From Thermoprotei archaeon (GTDB lineage Archaea > Thermoproteota > Thermoprotei_A > Sulfolobales > WANQ01), in the NCBI GenBank assembly GCA_027038805.1, contig JALWGO010000206.1, positions 1 through 9,492 of the forward strand: DNA of 9,492 bases, in the 5' to 3' direction. The translations under genes were made by a program, and so were the position numbers. Position 1 is the first letter of the stretch, and each line of letters starts with the position of its first letter. The notes beneath the pieces are model-generated. The model saw nothing but the letters and a program-made list of their open reading frames with translations, was not told the origin of the DNA and made no database searches. Below, in pieces: positions 6,934 through 9,492 of the stretch.

Positions 6934-8007
6934 TTATTTGAGAAGCTTGTACCCGGTATCTCTTATAGCCGCTATCATGTCCTCTAGTGCTTGTTCTAGT
7001 TTGCTACACTCTACTGTGATGGCTGCTACCTCGTTTTTCCCTCCAATATTATATCCTCTAAGGCTTAGGCTTGTTATAACTTGTATGAGATCGTATTTCC
7101 AGCTACGTGCGTATACGTGGCATGGTCCTCCTTTAAGGTGTTTGAATGCTACCACGACTATTTTATCCTGGTGTTTTAGTGCTAGTTGCCTCGTTATTGC
7201 TGAAGCTATATAGTATGCTGATTCTACTTTAAAGACAAGTATTTTATCGTCAACGACTCTAACTGGCTCTATGTTGGAGTATTTGTTTAGTTCTTCTTCT
7301 ACGAGTCTTCTAGCTCTTCGCCACTCTTCGTCTGCTAGAGCTTCTTCTAGATTGTTGTCATAGTATAATAGTTTGTCTATTGAGTGTTTTATGCCCTCAA
7401 TATTCCCAGACCTATACATAGAGTCTACGAGTTCTGCAAGCTCTACGATTTCACGCCAAGTCCACCTTGTTTTATCTAGGTATTCTTCTATTTGACTCCA
7501 AACCGGGGTCTCCTTGGCTTTAACTCCTCTATCCCCAGCGATCCCCAAGAGTATCTTTAAGTCTAGGGGGAGTCTTAGTAGTTCTCTTAGAACCCATGTT
7601 GTTGAAGGATACATTACCTGTGGTGCCCCCATTGCTACGGGGTTATAGTATAATAGTTTAGCAGGTAAGACGTTAACATGATGATCTACGAGTAGTACGG
7701 GTACACCAGTAGACTGTTCTAGTATTTCGAGGTCTCCGGGTTTTAATGCGTAGTCTAAGACTACTATGAGGTCTGGCTTGAAGGTCTTCACTCTATCCAA
7801 GTCTATTGCTGTAATATCATAGTATCCGATCCTGGGTACAATGAAGTCTAGTATAATGTTTCGTTTAGCTAATAGTTCCTTAAGGATACTTGCACTAGCT
7901 ATGCCATCGCTATCCCAGTGGAATATGATTGCTATCTTATTAGATTCTATGAGGTAATCGTAGATTGTTCCAACAACTCTTATCTCACGAGGAGTGGCGA
8001 GAACCAA
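6934..8007 (-). CDS. DHH/DHHA1-type phosphoesterase
   Basis: This 357-residue DHH-superfamily phosphoesterase is probably an Mn-dependent hydrolase of nucleic acids or small phosphorylated nucleotides. The catalytic set is complete: H30, D32 and D34 in FHWDSDGIAS (motif I), D85 in VVLDYAL (motif II), D108-H109-H110 in LVDHHV (motif III), and D159 in GIAGDRG (motif IV). NPVAMGAPQ (122-130) is also characteristic. Near the C-terminus, YNIGGKNEVAAITVE resembles the substrate-binding glycine-rich loop of DHHA1 domains, with Asn where His is common. It is too short for full RecJ and, because its motifs are intact, unlike degenerate Cdc45-type proteins. Its C-terminus is not DHHA2, so a family II pyrophosphatase is unlikely. 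The start is TTG with GTGGTC a few bases upstream. It begins 22 nt after sat, so they are probably co-transcribed. Possible roles are a nanoRNase/3'-phosphoadenosine-5'-phosphate phosphatase (NrnA-like) or a DNA/RNA exonuclease; the context makes the first attractive but unproven. Confidence 0.85.
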   Translation of the reverse strand: MVLATPREIRVVGTIYDYLIESNKIAIIFHWDSDGIASASILKELLAKRNIILDFIVPRIGYYDITAIDLDRVKTFKPDLIVVLDYALKPGDLEILEQSTGVPVLLVDHHVNVLPAKLLYYNPVAMGAPQVMYPSTTWVLRELLRLPLDLKILLGIAGDRGVKAKETPVWSQIEEYLDKTRWTWREIVELAELVDSMYRSGNIEGIKHSIDKLLYYDNNLEEALADEEWRRARRLVEEELNKYSNIEPVRVVDDKILVFKVESAYYIASAITRQLALKHQDKIVVVAFKHLKGGPCHVYARSWKYDLIQVITSLSLRGYNIGGKNEVAAITVECSKLEQALEDMIAAIRDTGYKLLK

Positions 8008-8029
8008 TTAGACCACTTAGAGGAAAAGG

Positions 8030-9187
8030 TTACTCGACGAAGGGGTTATCGAATCTTAGTATAGCTTCTGCTACTTCGGGTCTCATCATGTATTCTGGTG
8101 GTTTTTCTCCTTTCTTCAACATTTCGCGGATCTTAGTGCCGCTTATCTTTAACCGGTGTTCTTCTCCGTGGGGACATATTTTGGCGTTAACCATTCCTCC
8201 ACATTTCTTGCAGTAGAAGGCTTCTCTAATGAATAATGGTGTTATACCGAGGTCTGGGAACTCGTCGAATATATCCCAGGCTTCATAGGGTCCATAGAAG
8301 TTTCCTACACCTGCATGGTCTCTTCCCACAATGAAGTGCGTACACCCGAAGTTCTTTCTCAGTATTGCGTGGTGTATTGCTTCTCTAGGTCCAGCATACC
8401 TCATAGCTGTTCTTAGGACTGCTAATACGACTACGTCTTTCGGATAATAGTGTTTGATTAATGCCTCATAGGCTGCTAGTATTACTTCGTCCTTAAAGTC
8501 TCCCTTCTTCTTCCACCCGACTAGAGGGTTTATGAAGAGTCCATCGGTAAAGGTTAGAGCGGCTTTTTGAACGTATTCGTGGCCGCGGTGGGGGGCGTTA
8601 CGGGTTTGGAATCCTACAATCGTCTTCCATCCCTTTTCGCGGAAGAGGACACGGGTCTCCTCCGGCCATAGTAGGTATTTCTCGAACTGGCTTTCAATAT
8701 GGTCTATTAGGTCTATTGGCCCACCAATTAATAATTCCTTTTTCTCCAAGGTCTTTGCTACTCCTGGGTGCCTGGTATCAGTTGTCTTGTAGACCATTTT
8801 CGCGTATTCTTTCTTATCCCATCCATAGATCTCCTCGACTCTCATTACAGCTATGGGTTTACCATTATATGTCAGGGCTACGTCGTCTCCCTCCTTAACA
8901 CCAATTATCTCATCTGGATCCACGTCTAATACTATGGGAATAGTCCATGGTACATCATTGCTAAGCCTCATATCGTATAATACGTGTAAGTAGTCTTCCT
9001 GGACGAGGAAGCCTTCTAGCGGGCTAAAGACCCCGTTAGCAATGTTTTCTACATCAACTGCTATGTCGTATGGTAGCTCTATTTTTGGTAACTCCTTTGC
9101 TTCTTCTCTAAGAGCTTCTAGTCTCTTACCCGTAGCTCTTCTCCTAACGAGTCTCCCACCATGTGGTTTAGAGACCATGGCTACCAC
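8030..9187 (-). CDS. sat: ATP sulfurylase (sulfate adenylyltransferase)
   Basis: It catalyses ATP + sulfate to adenosine 5'-phosphosulfate (APS) + PPi, the entry step for sulfate reduction, assimilation or sulfation; run backwards it makes ATP from APS. The 385-residue length fits archaeal/bacterial homooligomeric Sat. An N-terminal PUA-like region (about 20-165, with VFSPLEGFL at 53-61) precedes the catalytic domain. That domain has QTRN (194-197) and HRGH (200-203), the nucleotide/sulfate-binding signature, and GRDHAG (288-293). C326, C329, C338 and a nearby His (340 or 344) form the zinc site known from archaeal and Thermus enzymes, followed by ISGTKIREML. There is no fused APS kinase. I use the GTG at 9187, 4 nt after the RHH stop; an ATG at 9178 (codon 4) is an equal alternative, since neither has a strong Shine-Dalgarno sequence. 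No APS reductase or APS kinase gene is in the window, so the fate of APS is unknown. Confidence 0.96.
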   Translation of the reverse strand: MVAMVSKPHGGRLVRRRATGKRLEALREEAKELPKIELPYDIAVDVENIANGVFSPLEGFLVQEDYLHVLYDMRLSNDVPWTIPIVLDVDPDEIIGVKEGDDVALTYNGKPIAVMRVEEIYGWDKKEYAKMVYKTTDTRHPGVAKTLEKKELLIGGPIDLIDHIESQFEKYLLWPEETRVLFREKGWKTIVGFQTRNAPHRGHEYVQKAALTFTDGLFINPLVGWKKKGDFKDEVILAAYEALIKHYYPKDVVVLAVLRTAMRYAGPREAIHHAILRKNFGCTHFIVGRDHAGVGNFYGPYEAWDIFDEFPDLGITPLFIREAFYCKKCGGMVNAKICPHGEEHRLKISGTKIREMLKKGEKPPEYMMRPEVAEAILRFDNPFVE

Positions 9188-9191
9188 GCTT

Positions 9192-9428
9192 TTAGAGGTA
9201 TCCTAGTTTCTTTAACTTCTCTATGATCCTCTTCTTATCTTCTTCACTGAAGGGTTCAGTATATCTAGCTTCCTCGTGCGCCGCTATTATCTCTCTTAGA
9301 ACATAGGTTACGTATTGTGATACGCTTGTGAAACCAGTTCCCTTTATCAGCTCCTTTATTCTATTATATAGTGTTACGGGTATTGAAACGGTAGTATAAC
9401 GACTCCTCGTCTTCTCTTTCTCGCTCAC
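9192..9428 (-). CDS. Ribbon-helix-helix (CopG/MetJ/Arc-type) DNA-binding protein
   Basis: This 78-residue protein has the ribbon-helix-helix pattern: a basic N-terminus, strand RYTTVSIP (10-17), helix 1 from VTLYNRIKELI (18-28), a GTGF turn and helix 2 from SVSQYVTYVLREII (35-48). Such proteins dimerise, insert the paired strands into the major groove and usually repress their own promoter. A charged C-terminal extension, FSEEDKKRIIEKLKKLGYL, follows. The start is GTG, with GAGGAGA (9435-9441) 6 nt upstream. It ends 4 nt before sat, so regulation of sat is the obvious role; an antitoxin role is less likely because no toxin lies beside it. A direct repeat across its putative TATA box is a candidate binding site. 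The effector, if any, is not visible. Confidence 0.85.
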   Translation of the reverse strand: MSEKEKTRSRYTTVSIPVTLYNRIKELIKGTGFTSVSQYVTYVLREIIAAHEEARYTEPFSEEDKKRIIEKLKKLGYL

Positions 9429-9434
9429 GGTATG

Positions 9435-9481
9435 TCTCCTCTAGTCCATAAAGTGGATTCTACGCCTAGATATAGCCTAGA
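9435..9481 (-). promoter_or_regulatory. Promoter of the RHH-sat-DHH operon
   Basis: On the minus strand, CTATATC (about 9469-9475) is a TATA-like element about 45 nt before the GTG at 9428, with Shine-Dalgarno GAGGAGA at 9435-9441. A second possible TATA-like CTTTATGG (9446-9453) is too close to the start codon to go with that Shine-Dalgarno sequence. The upstream flank is cut by the window edge. Confidence 0.4.
9464..9481. repeat. Perfect 7-bp direct repeat flanking TATA (candidate RHH operator)
   Basis: GCCTAGA (9464-9470), TATA (9471-9474) and GCCTAGA again (9475-9481) form a repeat with an 11-bp period, about one helical turn. It overlaps the presumed TATA box of the RHH gene. Tandem short repeats of this kind are typical RHH-protein targets, so autorepression is a reasonable inference. 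Confidence 0.55.
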
Positions 9482-9492
9482 GCTCGTAAACG

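Noticed and set aside
6934..8007. DHH protein as a family II inorganic pyrophosphatase serving sat
   Set aside because: Attractive because sat releases PPi, but the C-terminus looks like DHHA1 (GGKNE loop), not the DHHA2 domain of family II pyrophosphatases.
1..9492. CRISPR array, tRNA, rRNA, insertion sequence or phage genes
   Set aside because: No regularly spaced repeats, cloverleaf sequences, terminal inverted repeats, transposase or integrase motifs were seen on either strand.

Overview
The window looks like chromosomal DNA of a hyperthermophilic crenarchaeon (Thermoproteota). Desulfurococcales-like is my best guess, from gene types and style rather than a marker gene. The pointers are an archaeal-type TrpRS, a zinc-binding archaeal ATP sulfurylase, frequent GTG and TTG starts, heavy AGA/AGG and ATA codon use, short intergenic gaps, TATA-like boxes and T-tract terminators. 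All eight genes I accept lie on the minus strand, so the text reads right to left in transcription order.

Right end (9492 to 6934): a probable three-gene operon of a small ribbon-helix-helix (RHH) regulator, ATP sulfurylase (sat) and a DHH/DHHA1-type phosphoesterase with a complete catalytic set. The gaps are about 4 and 22 nt. The RHH promoter carries a perfect 7-bp direct repeat flanking TATA, a candidate autoregulatory operator. The operon plausibly controls sulfate activation (ATP + sulfate to APS + PPi); the DHH enzyme may clear a nucleotide by-product or may be an unrelated nuclease.

Middle (6933 to 5557): trpS stands alone between two intergenic regions. Both hold nearly the same element, a T-tract followed by a TATA-like box, which probably ends one transcript and starts the next.

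Left part (5556 to 1): three consecutive but divergent alkaline-phosphatase-superfamily enzymes (type I phosphodiesterase/nucleotide pyrophosphatase-like, no signal peptides), then a family 2 glycosyltransferase that runs off the left edge. All three phosphatase-like proteins keep the nucleophilic Thr and the two-metal ligands. The first (5556-4198) is close in base composition to the housekeeping genes; the next two are visibly more AT-rich. A 418-nt gap between the second and third holds two perfect inverted repeats and no convincing gene. The set looks like part of a surface-glycan or polyprenyl-/nucleotide-sugar locus continuing beyond the window, but the substrates cannot be read from the sequence.

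No tRNA, rRNA, CRISPR array, insertion sequence or integrase was recognised.
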